From contig CAYJPN010000010.1 of the NCBI GenBank assembly GCA_964372115.1, positions 62,001 to 126,000 of the forward strand: a stretch of 64,000 nucleotides of DNA, in the 5' to 3' direction. The number at the start of each line of letters is the position of its first letter. Positions within the stretch are counted from its first letter, which is position 1. Made by a program: the position numbers and the translations under genes. Shown in pieces: positions 26,525 to 36,089 of this stretch. The DNA comes from CG2-30-36-16 sp964372115. GTDB lineage: Bacteria > Bacteroidota > Ignavibacteria > Ignavibacteriales > Ignavibacteriaceae. The notes under the pieces were generated by a model that was not told where the DNA came from, searched no databases, and saw nothing but the letters and a program-made list of their open reading frames with translations.

Positions 26525-28009
26525 TTATCTTATGCCTGCAACACGTCTGAAGTGTAATCCATAAACAACGAACGTCATAGCAATAGAAAACTTTTGGGGA
26601 TACTTAACTAAACTTAGGAAAAATGTTTTCCAGAAATAGCGCCTGCCGTTATCCATTACTCCAATTCGCCAAAGCAATTTAAAAAACGCTTTTATTTCAA
26701 AAAATTTTATTTTGCCGCTGTTCCATTCAGGCATTTTATATTCTTTTAGAAAATCCATTACGCGCAAATAAAAATTTTTGCGCGAATAGATTGTGTGCAA
26801 AATATTTTCGTACCCCGCAATAAGACTGCTGTACTTCATAACGGGAATAAAATTAGTGGCGCCATCCATATTATCGCCGCTGAAGTATTTAAGCAGCCTG
26901 TCTTCTTTCTGCAGCCGATCGAAAAGTTTAGTGCCTGTTGGCGCGTTTAACAAACCTACCATCGCGGCAACAATTCCGCTTCGTTGAATAAACTTTATCT
27001 GCCTATCAAATATGTCTGCCTTATCACTGTCGAACCCGACGATAAACCCTGCAGAAACTATAAAACCTTTTCTTTGTAATTTTTTCACCGACTCAACAAG
27101 ATCCCTTTTTAAGTTTTGCGATTTGCCGCATTCCTCAAGTCCCTCATCTGCCGGAGTTTCTATACCAACAAAAATACTGTAAATACCGGCTTCGTTTAAC
27201 ATAGACGCTAACTCGTCATCATCTGCGAGGTTAACCGACACTTCAGTAATAAATTTATAAGGGTATTTATTTTCTTTCGACCATTTAATCAATCGAGGGA
27301 GTAAATCATCTTTTAGCTTCTTTTTGTTTCCGATAAAATTATCATCGACAATTGAAACATCCCTGCGCCATCCTAACTCATATAACCTATCGAGTTCATT
27401 TATAAACTGATCGCTGTTTTTTGTTCTTGGTCTTCTTCCGTTTAGCATTGTGATGCTGCAAAAATCGCAGTCGTACGGGCATCCTCTACTGTACTGAATA
27501 CTCATTGAGGCGTACTTATTCATGTCAAGTAAATCCCAGCGAGGCATCGGTGTGTTGGTGATATCAGGGAATTGATCTGATGAATATAAATGTTTAGGCA
27601 CACCGTTTTTTAAGTCTTCCAAAAACCGAGGGATTGTAATCTCCCCTTCATTTAATACAAAATGCTCAACGCCCAGAAACTCGTGATGCTGAATTGTTAC
27701 AAGCGGACCCCCGGCAACAACTTTAACGCCGAGAGAGTTGCATCTTTTTATTACCTCTTTAAATGATTTAATTTGAATACTCATACCGCTTAAAAATACA
27801 TAGTCCGCCCACAATATTTGTTTATTGCTAAGTTTATTCACATTCATATCCACAAGTTTTAATTCCCAATCTTTCGGCAGCATAGCTGCAGCCGTAATTA
27901 AACCGAGTGGTGGTTCTGCTGATTTTTTTGATATAATACTTAGTGCGTCTTTAAAGCTCCAAAAAGTCGGCGGTATTTCGGGATATACTAATAATACTTT
28001 CATTTCCAT
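26525..28009 (-). CDS. Cobalamin-binding-domain radical SAM protein
   Basis: A 494-residue enzyme. The N-terminal 130 residues resemble a B12-binding domain fold ('MEMKVLLVYPEIPPTFWSF', 'VVAGGPLVT'). The radical SAM core carries 'CPYDCDFC' (Cys177, 181, 184). The C-terminal part fits the DUF4070-type extension of this subfamily. Members add methyl groups or do other radical chemistry on lipids or cofactors; the substrate is unknown. The long frame opens at 28087, but residues before 'MEMKV' are not family-like, so I start at 28009 (28003 is also possible). It stands alone on its strand. Confidence 0.83.
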   Translation of the reverse strand: MEMKVLLVYPEIPPTFWSFKDALSIISKKSAEPPLGLITAAAMLPKDWELKLVDMNVNKLSNKQILWADYVFLSGMSIQIKSFKEVIKRCNSLGVKVVAGGPLVTIQHHEFLGVEHFVLNEGEITIPRFLEDLKNGVPKHLYSSDQFPDITNTPMPRWDLLDMNKYASMSIQYSRGCPYDCDFCSITMLNGRRPRTKNSDQFINELDRLYELGWRRDVSIVDDNFIGNKKKLKDDLLPRLIKWSKENKYPYKFITEVSVNLADDDELASMLNEAGIYSIFVGIETPADEGLEECGKSQNLKRDLVESVKKLQRKGFIVSAGFIVGFDSDKADIFDRQIKFIQRSGIVAAMVGLLNAPTGTKLFDRLQKEDRLLKYFSGDNMDGATNFIPVMKYSSLIAGYENILHTIYSRKNFYLRVMDFLKEYKMPEWNSGKIKFFEIKAFFKLLWRIGVMDNGRRYFWKTFFLSLVKYPQKFSIAMTFVVYGLHFRRVAGIR

Positions 28010-28166
28010 TCCATATAAATAATATATTGTTACACTGTATATAACGGAAATTTTTATTTTGTTGCTGTAAAACAAATGTAAAATCATTCATCATTAGTTT
28101 GCCCTTAAATAATTAAAAGATAATATTTAAGTGTAGATTTTTTGCAAATAATTTGTCCCTTTTTTT

Positions 28167-28171
28167 CGGGG
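28167..28171 (+). promoter_or_regulatory. Ribosome binding site for the histidine kinase
   Basis: CGGGG ends 5 bases before the ATG at 28177 and supports this start over the TTG at 28153. Confidence 0.5.
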
Positions 28172-28176
28172 TATAT

Positions 28177-29178
28177 ATGAAACGTTCGAACAATTTAATA
28201 GCGCATATAACCATATTTGTAATTGCCCAGTTATTTTGGTTATGCTTACTCGGTTTGTGGATATACTGGTATGTATCCAATTACATAATATTCGAAAAGG
28301 TGGGCGACCAGCTTTCGCCGCAAATTTTATACGATGGCAAAAATGTTTTTGCTTTAGTTGGCGGCATAGTTTTACTCGTTGCTATTTCATTTAGTATGTC
28401 TTTTATTTTCAGACAGTTAAATGTTCAACTTAAAATGACGCGATTGTATGATAATTTTATATCTACCGTAACCCACGAGTTGAAGTCGCCGTTATCTTCC
28501 ATTCAATTATACCTGGAAACTTTAAGCACTCGTGATGTATCGCCGCAGAGAAGAGATGAATTTTATAAGCTAATGATGAAAGATGCGAGCAGGTTAAAAA
28601 AATTAATCAACTCAATTTTAGAAATTGCAGCGCTCGAGCAAAAACGGCTCGATCATAACTATGTTGTCTGCGATTCCAATAAAACATTAAGAAATATCTT
28701 ACTCGCATCGGCTGAGCAATTTAATATAAAGCCTAAAAGTTTTTCTATAAACGGCACACTCAATTCATTATCATTAATGGATAAAACCGCTTTGGGAATT
28801 GTTTTCGATAATCTTTTCGACAACGCAATAAAATATACAAACGGCGGCGTGGCTATAACAGTTTCATTGAAACAACTTGGGAAAAAAATTATTATCGAGT
28901 TTAAAGATAACGGCATTGGCATTACACAAAACGAACTTAAAAAAGTTTTCAATAAGTTTTATAGAGTGGCGGATAAAAATTCTCCCACTGTAAAAGGTAC
29001 CGGGCTCGGTTTATACTGGGTAAGAGAAATTATTAAAAGCCATGACGGCAAAATTTCTGTTCATAGTGAGGGGATAAATAAAGGCTGCGTTTTTAAAATT
29101 GAACTGCCTATTTACCAACAATCATCAGGAAGATTATTAAAGAAATTGTTTAGAAAAAAAAATAAAGTTAACAAATAG
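28177..29178 (+). CDS. Membrane sensor histidine kinase
   Basis: A 333-residue kinase with helices at about residues 8-32 and 62-85 flanking a short periplasmic loop. The H-box is 'VTHELKSPLSSIQLY' (His about 100). N, G1 and G2 boxes are 'FDNAIKYTN', 'FKDNGIGI' and 'GTGLGLYWV'. The sensory loop is only about 30 residues, so the signal may lie in the membrane. A response regulator starts 18 bases after the stop, making a classical pair. I start at ATG 28177, which has CGGGG 5 bases upstream. Confidence 0.92.
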   Translation: MKRSNNLIAHITIFVIAQLFWLCLLGLWIYWYVSNYIIFEKVGDQLSPQILYDGKNVFALVGGIVLLVAISFSMSFIFRQLNVQLKMTRLYDNFISTVTHELKSPLSSIQLYLETLSTRDVSPQRRDEFYKLMMKDASRLKKLINSILEIAALEQKRLDHNYVVCDSNKTLRNILLASAEQFNIKPKSFSINGTLNSLSLMDKTALGIVFDNLFDNAIKYTNGGVAITVSLKQLGKKIIIEFKDNGIGITQNELKKVFNKFYRVADKNSPTVKGTGLGLYWVREIIKSHDGKISVHSEGINKGCVFKIELPIYQQSSGRLLKKLFRKKNKVNK

Positions 29179-29196
29179 TTTATAACCGGAGTTAAT

Positions 29197-29898
29197 ATGA
29201 ACAATAAAGAAAAAATACTTTTAGTTGAAGATGAAGATAATCTCGCAATAGGGCTTGAGTTTAATCTTAATGAGGAAGGTTATGAAGTTGTTCGAGCTAA
29301 AGACGGCAAAGAAGCTTTAGAATTGTTCAACCTTAATCAATTTGATTTAATAATACTTGATATCATGCTTCCATATTTTGATGGATTTGAGATCGCCACT
29401 ATAGTCCGCAACAAATATCCTCAGATGCCTATATTAATGCTTACGGCAAGAACCGCTGCAATTGATAGGATAAAAGGACTTGAGGTTGGCGCTGATGATT
29501 ATCTAACAAAACCATTTCATCTCGAAGAACTCTTGCTCCGCGTAAAAGGAATGTTGAAACGGAAGTCGTGGTACAAAGAGTTTTTAGATGGAAACAAAAC
29601 ATATAAATTCGGTAGCAACGAAATAAACTTTGAAACACTTGAGTGCATACATGCCGGAGAAAACTTTAGGCTTACACCTCACGAAGCAATGGTAATGAAA
29701 TATTTCATCGATAACAAAACTAAAATTGTAACCCGTAAAGAACTGCTCGAAAAAGTGTGGCACCTTAATCCTGAAGTAGAAACAAGAACGGTAGACATTT
29801 TCGTAGCCCGGTTGCGCAAGTATTTTGAAGAAGACGCATCAACTCCGAAGTATTTAATAAGCATTCGAAGTATGGGCTATAAATTTGAGGATGTGTAA
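29197..29898 (+). CDS. OmpR/PhoB-family response regulator
   Basis: A 233-residue transcription regulator. The receiver domain (1-120) has the acidic pair 'EDED', phosphoacceptor Asp55 in 'LIILDIMLP', Thr/Ser in 'MLTART' and Lys in 'DYLTKPF'. The winged-helix DNA-binding domain (about 135-230) ends 'RSMGYKFEDV', as in PhoB. It is phosphorylated by the preceding kinase. RBS is 'CCGGAGTT'. The output genes cannot be named from the sequence. Confidence 0.95.
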   Translation: MNNKEKILLVEDEDNLAIGLEFNLNEEGYEVVRAKDGKEALELFNLNQFDLIILDIMLPYFDGFEIATIVRNKYPQMPILMLTARTAAIDRIKGLEVGADDYLTKPFHLEELLLRVKGMLKRKSWYKEFLDGNKTYKFGSNEINFETLECIHAGENFRLTPHEAMVMKYFIDNKTKIVTRKELLEKVWHLNPEVETRTVDIFVARLRKYFEEDASTPKYLISIRSMGYKFEDV

Positions 29899-29918
29899 AT
29901 AAGTGCTATTTAAACCAA

Positions 29919-29952
29919 AAAAGCCCTGCTTTTCGGCAGGGCTTTTTTTTTG
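29919..29952. terminator. Bidirectional terminator after the response regulator
   Basis: Stem AAAAGCCCTGC / GCAGGGCTTTT (core GCCCTGC 29923-29929 and GCAGGGC 29936-29942) with T8 on the plus strand and A6 on the left for the convergent gene. Confidence 0.88.
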
Positions 29953-29962
29953 AAATTAGGAA

Positions 29963-31456
29963 TTACTTCATTAAAATCATTTTCTTTGTAGAATTGAAAC
30001 TTCCCGAAGTTAATGTATAGAAGTAAACACCGCTTGATAAACCATACGGTTCAAATGTTACCTGGTATTCACCCGGATTCTGAACCTGGTTAACCATTAC
30101 TCCAACTTCCTGTCCAAGAGCGTTGTAAATTTTCATAGTTACAAGACCCATTTCCGCAACTTTATAATTAATAGTTGTTGAAGGGTTGAACGGGTTTGGA
30201 AAATTTTGTTGTAAAGAGAACTGTGAAGGAACAAGATCGTCAATTTGTTTTACGGCAGTAATAAATACACCGAACAAGTTATTTAATACAACAGCCGGAC
30301 CATCTTTTAATATAAAGTTGTGATTCTGTCCGAATCCGCCTTCATTATCAAGCGGTGAAGATCCGCCGTTTACAGTATCAGCACCTGGGTAAATTGCAGC
30401 GTATTTATATTCATAAACACCGCCCGGTGTTCCGGCAGTAACTACAACTGTTCTGCTCCAAATGTTGTTTCCCATGTTTTGTAATACTTTCATCACGCCG
30501 GCTGTAGTATCAGCCACTGTCCAGCTGCCGGAAGCCCAAGAACCTAAGAAATCTGCACCGCCTCTCATACCGACAAATTCGAGAGTAGCAGGATCAATAA
30601 CATTTCCATTGTACTGGTTAACCGCGTTGCTCATGTCAACATTAAAAGTAACACTTACATCGTTTATAAGATCGTCAAAGAGAGGGAATATTCTCGGAAC
30701 AAGAGTAGGCAATGTTATTGTTGTACCGTCAGGCAAATACTGATACCATCTGTCCGAGCCTGTTTCCCAACCGGTATTTGAAAACCGAGCATCCGGGAAG
30801 GCTTTAAATTTCCATTTTGTGGAATCTACTATATCTCCCTGGAATGTTAATGAAGTTGTGAAAATATTTGGGGTAAATGGATCTTGAACTAATTTTCTGT
30901 CAGCTTCCGGGCTGATAAGAGTTCCAAGACCGTCCCAGTTTAGACCCATTATAAGCATAGAATCCTGAGCAGGATCGAATGCACCGCCTGCGCCTACACC
31001 AAGTATAGAGCTAAGATCAGCAGTAAAATTAATGGTGTTTGTAACGAGGACTACAGAAGCATAAACGCTGTCGTCATTATAGTAGTGAACCGGAAGAGTC
31101 ATAGAAGGAGCAGTTAGTGTAAACGGTCTATTAGGGCTGCCTTCCCAACCGTCGGAATTAATTACAAATTTGTACTCATATGCTTTACCGGCGCTATCAA
31201 CCGGAAAGTTTGCTGTAACGGTATAAATTGTATCGCCATGTACATCGCTCATCATGAAGAATTGACCTTGCCAATCTCCACCTGGATCGCCAGCGTCTGT
31301 TTGGAAACTACCACGCACCACTATAACGTCTGTTGCGGGGTTAAAAGCAAGATTGTGCACAGCCACTCCCATATCTACCTGGAATGTAACAGGTATCTGA
31401 GCAAACATGGAAGTGGTTAGAAATGCGAACAAAAGAGTAAGCATTATTTTTTTCAT
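29963..31456 (-). CDS. T9SS-secreted protein with tandem CBM/E-set-like domains
   Basis: A 497-residue protein. Signal peptide 1-19 ('TSMFAQ'). Three similar beta-sandwich units follow, each opening like 'VTFQVDMGVAVHNLAFNP' (about 22), 'INFTADLSSILGVGAGG' (about 140) and 'VTFNVDMSNAVNQYNG' (about 270), with 'VVRGSF', 'LIMGLNW' and 'GMRGG' strands. This pattern resembles starch/glycogen-binding E-set folds. The last 80 residues are a sorting domain. It sits at the end of the minus-strand block with PorV and the TonB receptor, so it may deliver or bind the same nutrient. No catalytic motif is seen. Confidence 0.75.
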   Translation of the reverse strand: MKKIMLTLLFAFLTTSMFAQIPVTFQVDMGVAVHNLAFNPATDVIVVRGSFQTDAGDPGGDWQGQFFMMSDVHGDTIYTVTANFPVDSAGKAYEYKFVINSDGWEGSPNRPFTLTAPSMTLPVHYYNDDSVYASVVLVTNTINFTADLSSILGVGAGGAFDPAQDSMLIMGLNWDGLGTLISPEADRKLVQDPFTPNIFTTSLTFQGDIVDSTKWKFKAFPDARFSNTGWETGSDRWYQYLPDGTTITLPTLVPRIFPLFDDLINDVSVTFNVDMSNAVNQYNGNVIDPATLEFVGMRGGADFLGSWASGSWTVADTTAGVMKVLQNMGNNIWSRTVVVTAGTPGGVYEYKYAAIYPGADTVNGGSSPLDNEGGFGQNHNFILKDGPAVVLNNLFGVFITAVKQIDDLVPSQFSLQQNFPNPFNPSTTINYKVAEMGLVTMKIYNALGQEVGVMVNQVQNPGEYQVTFEPYGLSSGVYFYTLTSGSFNSTKKMILMK

Positions 31457-31485
31457 TTCGTACCTCTTATTATTGATTATGATTA

Positions 31486-32490
31486 TTAGAGTCCTACTGA
31501 GATTGCAAATCTTTGAATTTGTTTAAAGATTCCAAAATCAGAATAACTATAGTCTATTTTTGCGAAAAATCCGCCAAAGTCGTATTGCACACCGGCGCCA
31601 ACTGTATAACCTTCTTCGGCTGCTTCTTTACCAACTGAATTTAAACCCCCTCTTAGTGAGATCATTTTACTCCATGTAATCTCACCACCGAAGTTACCAT
31701 AAGTGGATTGATTATTTGGAATAACTGCATCTGAAGCTAAAGTTACAACCCAATCTTCCGTATTTACCGCGTCATATGCTAAACCTACGGAAAATGTTAA
31801 TGGAAGAGGCCAACTTTCGGTATTTAGTCCACCGGCAATATTTGCATTATTCCCAGCGTTAGTTGGATCGATATCTATTGATTGAAGAAGGTCTTTCCCA
31901 TCAAGTTTTAATTCCGTACCGAAGTTAGCAATATTCATACCAAGCCGCAAGCCCTCTAATTGGGTATAGAACAGCAATCCGATGTCGAGCGCAAATGCCG
32001 ATGCAGACTCATTCCATATGCGCTGGGTAATATATTTTCCAGTAGCGCCAATCGAAAAACGATCAGTTAAATTTCTGGCGTAAGAAACACCGACAGCTAA
32101 ATCTACTGCATCCCACCGAGCGCCGGTACCATTTGGCTGTTCTGCTGTTGTAATCTCTTCCTCGCCGTAATCCAATTGATTTACGCTGATTGCAATTGCA
32201 TTATCTTCATCAAATTTGAAAGCAATGCCGAACCAATTTATTTTTGTGTTCACAAGCCACTCTGAAAAGCTTGCAGAAAATTCATTTCTGTTCAACCTTG
32301 AGAGACCGCCTGGATTCCAGTAAGCAGTAGTTGCATCGTTTGCCACAGCCAAAAAAGCGCTGCCCATTGAAGTGGCGCGGGGCCCTACCGGAATTGTAAG
32401 AAAATTAGCCGCGGTTGTACCAACCTTTGTTTGGGCAAACAAAAGGCTGCCGAAACTCAAAGCTAACATTAACATCAATATTTTTTTCAT
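31486..32490 (-). CDS. PorV/PorQ-family outer-membrane protein
   Basis: A 334-residue beta-barrel of the PorV/PorQ family, known to shuttle T9SS cargo on the outer membrane. The signature is 'FLTIPVGPRATSMGSAFLAVANDATTAYWNPGGLSRL' (a contiguous pattern split here: 'IPVGPRATSMG', 'ANDATTAYWNPGGL'). Signal peptide 1-19 ('GSLLFAQ'). I start at ATG 32490 with GGAG at 32497-32500; the frame also runs to a TTG at 32502. It sits 30 bases from the E-set gene and 32 bases from the large protein upstream, in one block. Confidence 0.88.
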   Translation of the reverse strand: MKKILMLMLALSFGSLLFAQTKVGTTAANFLTIPVGPRATSMGSAFLAVANDATTAYWNPGGLSRLNRNEFSASFSEWLVNTKINWFGIAFKFDEDNAIAISVNQLDYGEEEITTAEQPNGTGARWDAVDLAVGVSYARNLTDRFSIGATGKYITQRIWNESASAFALDIGLLFYTQLEGLRLGMNIANFGTELKLDGKDLLQSIDIDPTNAGNNANIAGGLNTESWPLPLTFSVGLAYDAVNTEDWVVTLASDAVIPNNQSTYGNFGGEITWSKMISLRGGLNSVGKEAAEEGYTVGAGVQYDFGGFFAKIDYSYSDFGIFKQIQRFAISVGL

Positions 32491-32521
32491 ATTAAACTCC
32501 AACTGAATTTCGCTTTTGTTA

Positions 32522-35500
32522 TTACTTTATTATTGCCAGTTTGCCCATTTTTTTATCACTTATGCCGTTAACTTCAACCACATAAAAATAAACACCGTAA
32601 GCAACATCCAATCCTTCTTTTGTTCGAACATCCCACGAGACAGTTCCATTTGCAATGTTTCCATCGTGCTCTAATGTTCTTATATGATCTCCGCTTGAAG
32701 TATAAATATGAATTTTACTTGACGGAGGCAAATTAATAAAGTTAATTACCCTTTCGCCGCGACCCCTAACTGTTGTGGGTAAAGGTCGTTCGAAAACGTT
32801 TGTAACAACATAAGGGTTAGGAACAGCTTTAACTTTGTTTAACTGTTCCCTTGCAGCAGTAACATCGTATGCCGGAGCTTGAGTTACAAACTTAAATTTG
32901 TCGATTCCGGAAATTGGTTTATAAATAGAAATAAAGAGGGAATCTCCTCCCTTAGGAACCAACGATGAACTATCTCCCGCAAAAACAACTTTCCATGTAA
33001 TTTTTGTGCCGTCGGCATTCGAAATTGTAACCTGATCGTTAAACGATAGTGTATCTTTCCTGTATGGAGAGCCTTCGGAAAAAACAAACTTAATCCGCTG
33101 AGGGTTTGCCAAATCCGTTATATCGTAAAGTTTGAAGTTTACTTTTCGAGCAGGAGGCGCGTTGTTACCAAAAATTGCTGTTAATTTATCCGATGAATCC
33201 GCATATGCATCGGAAAATACGGCTACATAGTCTTTAGGCGATTTAATACCCGTAACAGTTGTCGATGTGAACTGGGAAACCAACAATTTCAAATTTTTGG
33301 GCGCCGGGTTATTCCATTTTGTTTTTCTCGGATCTGATTTTAAACTATCTACAGCCTGGTAGCTTGTATCAATTGATAACCGGACACCTTCAAAAACATC
33401 CCCGTTATTCGGCGACATTTTTGCTTTATCGAGAACAACTCTTCCACTTGACAAATTTGTTACAGTATAAGCATAGGCAAAACTTACACCCTGCGAAACT
33501 GAATCTGTAAATGTTACCGTATAAGTTGAATCACCAATCTTTGTTGGATCAATAACTTCAAAATACGGTTGCGCAGTTGAGTTGCCTGTTTCTCTCTGAA
33601 GCGCTTCACCTGATTTTGGCGGAACATAACCTGCAACCGGCGCATTAGGAACTATCGATATAGTATTAATATCTGTTGATATTCTACCGAGCGCATCAAT
33701 TGAGGCAAATCGAGAATTTTCTTTTGGTCTTATTTCATTTGCAAGACTTCCGCGGTCATAAGCGGTAACGGCATAATAATATCTGCGTCCGTTTATAACA
33801 TCGTTGTCAACATAAAAATTTTGAATACCGGTATCGTCACCAAGATAGAACGGAATTCCGCGGGCTTCTTCCTGCATTACTTTATTATCGGGGAAATAGC
33901 CGGTAATACTGTTTTTCAGATCGTATTGAACTAAGGCTTTATATCCTCTTTTAATACCTCTGACATCAGTTATTACAAAGGCATCTGTAAAATCCGGGTC
34001 GGTTCCTTTATAAATTTTGTATCCTTCAAAATCGCGTTCTTTTGTTGTAGGATCTATTGAATTTTCTGCAACTTTATTCCAGTATAAAGTAACCTGCTTA
34101 TCGCTGCCAACCGCGGTTAGCGTTGGTTTGGCAGGCGGCTCGGGGAATGTGTAGTTAGCGTCGTAAATTTTTTGAGCTACTCTTTTTGTAATTAACACGT
34201 CGCTGTAATTATCTCCAAACGCAAGTGCTAATGAAAAACGCTCTGTTTTTCCCGGAAGAAGAGGAAAATAACCTGCACCGTACATAAAGTCACCATCTTC
34301 GCCGCGTATAGCAACACTATTAACAATTGAAGTCGGTACATCGAAATAACCGGGGACCATTCTTCCCCACATTTGAATATCATTACTCATCACAATATCG
34401 TTGGCAGGCACAAAGTATTGAAAACTCGTTAAACCAATTTGATCCGATTCGTCGACATCTTTTTCGTCAAAATTAGGTTCGCCAGGCGTTGGAACTCGAT
34501 CGCCTTCACCGGCATCATGTGTCTCTGCTTTTCCATCAGCGCCAACATCATCATATAACATATCCCAATCGCCATCGTTATCAATATTATCATCTCTTCC
34601 CTCGTCGATCATTTTATCGTTAACACCAACGTTTGCAATATAATCTTTATATTGAACTGGAGCCAGCGTATCAAAAAGTACTATACCGGACTCCGATTTT
34701 TTATACTGACGATAATGTACCTGGTAGTTTTCGTCAATTATGCCGTCAAGGTCGTTATCAATTCCATCACGCGAGTTAGGATTAACTACTGCGGTAATTA
34801 AATTAACATCTCCTTCAACTAACTGTGTTACGCCAGGTTGTATAAAAAATGGGTATCCCATCGAGTGAACCGTTATTGTATCGTTCGGAATTGGAAATGT
34901 GCTGCGCTGAAAAGTCACAGGGTCAATAAGTATTACCTTTGAGCCGGAGTTAATGGTTCGTTTTACAAAATCCGTTTCGCCGAAATATGCCGCATTGCCG
35001 CCATATTTAGCGTCATCACCATCATTATCAATTCCATCATACTGGTTGCCCGGTGACTCTAAAAACGCGTAAGCTATGTATCCAACGGCAGTCGGATCGG
35101 GTCGCCACTGCGGGTTAGCTGACGGCGAAATGTAACGATCAAAATCCCATGTATAAGTAATGTTTTCTCTAACATTAAAAAAAGACGCATCATCGTTATA
35201 TTCGGGTGCTTCCACACCGACATACGTTCCAACGAGAGTTCCGAAAACAGCCTGACCGTAGGTTTGAGTACCATCATTTTTAATATTATACAACCAGAAT
35301 ATAACGTCCTGAGCAAGAGGATCAGCCCATTGCAATGCTCTAACAGAAACCTGTATTGCCTGACCTGTTCTGGTTGGGTCAGTTGTATCAGGGACAAAAT
35401 CATTTCTTAGCTGAACTTCTTCATCGTTAAAATCATCCATCCAAAAATAACTTTCCTGCCCGTCTTCAATTTTTTTACCACGACCAAAATATCCATTCCA

Positions 35501-36058
35501 ATCAACGAGAGGAGAAACATCAACACCTTCTTTTATTATCGGCAGCCCTGAGTATGTCCAAGTAGGATAATCTGGCCACTGTGAGGGCCAAGTTTCAGGC
35601 AGGTTGCTCATAGCAACACCTTTTCCAAGTTCATCCAATGTTGAGTTTGCAAAATCGGGTATTGGTTCAAAACCCCAGGCTTTACCGCCGCCGCCTTCGC
35701 CGCCGCCGGGTCTGTCAACAGGAGTGATGATTACGGAATATAAGGTATCCGGTATACCATCAAGCGGTGTAGTTCCTTTACGATAATCTTTTATCGGCAG
35801 CCTTAATCCTACAAGTGGAGAAACATCGCCAACATAACCGTTTGCGTCATATTTCCAGGCGCCTCTTGGTCCTTCGGAACCGGGTTGAGCAATAACTCCA
35901 TAGTTAGAAAACACTGTACGCACCTGGTTGCCGCGCATTACGCCGACTTTACGGAAGGTACTTGTGCCTCTTGCTGTTATTCTCTGCTGCGGCAGCAAAT
36001 CTTGAGCTGAAACAAAAAATACAATTAATGTAATAATCGAAAACTTTATAATCTTCAT
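32522..36058 (-). CDS. Large secreted protein with FN3-like and DNDGD-type repeats, T9SS-like end
   Basis: A 1178-residue protein. Signal peptide about 1-24. It has several acidic Asp/Asn-rich motifs such as 'DGIDNDLDGIIDENY', 'QYDGIDNDGDDAKYGG' and 'DDNIDNDGDWDMLYDD', which resemble calcium-binding loops. An FN3-like domain lies at about 640-730 ('LTAVGSDKQVTLYWNKVAENS'). The C-terminus is a variant sorting domain ('AVPNPYVV', 'IHIYTSSGDHIRTL', 'GVYFYVVEVNG..KKMGKLAIIK'). It follows the TonB receptor gene by 32 bases and precedes PorV. I infer a surface partner of the receptor; the family is unnamed to me. Confidence 0.72.
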   Translation of the reverse strand: MKIIKFSIITLIVFFVSAQDLLPQQRITARGTSTFRKVGVMRGNQVRTVFSNYGVIAQPGSEGPRGAWKYDANGYVGDVSPLVGLRLPIKDYRKGTTPLDGIPDTLYSVIITPVDRPGGGEGGGGKAWGFEPIPDFANSTLDELGKGVAMSNLPETWPSQWPDYPTWTYSGLPIIKEGVDVSPLVDWNGYFGRGKKIEDGQESYFWMDDFNDEEVQLRNDFVPDTTDPTRTGQAIQVSVRALQWADPLAQDVIFWLYNIKNDGTQTYGQAVFGTLVGTYVGVEAPEYNDDASFFNVRENITYTWDFDRYISPSANPQWRPDPTAVGYIAYAFLESPGNQYDGIDNDGDDAKYGGNAAYFGETDFVKRTINSGSKVILIDPVTFQRSTFPIPNDTITVHSMGYPFFIQPGVTQLVEGDVNLITAVVNPNSRDGIDNDLDGIIDENYQVHYRQYKKSESGIVLFDTLAPVQYKDYIANVGVNDKMIDEGRDDNIDNDGDWDMLYDDVGADGKAETHDAGEGDRVPTPGEPNFDEKDVDESDQIGLTSFQYFVPANDIVMSNDIQMWGRMVPGYFDVPTSIVNSVAIRGEDGDFMYGAGYFPLLPGKTERFSLALAFGDNYSDVLITKRVAQKIYDANYTFPEPPAKPTLTAVGSDKQVTLYWNKVAENSIDPTTKERDFEGYKIYKGTDPDFTDAFVITDVRGIKRGYKALVQYDLKNSITGYFPDNKVMQEEARGIPFYLGDDTGIQNFYVDNDVINGRRYYYAVTAYDRGSLANEIRPKENSRFASIDALGRISTDINTISIVPNAPVAGYVPPKSGEALQRETGNSTAQPYFEVIDPTKIGDSTYTVTFTDSVSQGVSFAYAYTVTNLSSGRVVLDKAKMSPNNGDVFEGVRLSIDTSYQAVDSLKSDPRKTKWNNPAPKNLKLLVSQFTSTTVTGIKSPKDYVAVFSDAYADSSDKLTAIFGNNAPPARKVNFKLYDITDLANPQRIKFVFSEGSPYRKDTLSFNDQVTISNADGTKITWKVVFAGDSSSLVPKGGDSLFISIYKPISGIDKFKFVTQAPAYDVTAAREQLNKVKAVPNPYVVTNVFERPLPTTVRGRGERVINFINLPPSSKIHIYTSSGDHIRTLEHDGNIANGTVSWDVRTKEGLDVAYGVYFYVVEVNGISDKKMGKLAIIK

Positions 36059-36089
36059 ATTTCTAAATCCGTTAGTTTATCAAAACATG

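Noticed and set aside
28010..28087. Longer N-terminus for the radical SAM protein
   Set aside because: The 26 extra residues are Ile/Tyr-rich and not family-like; 'MKVLLVYPE' is the usual family start.
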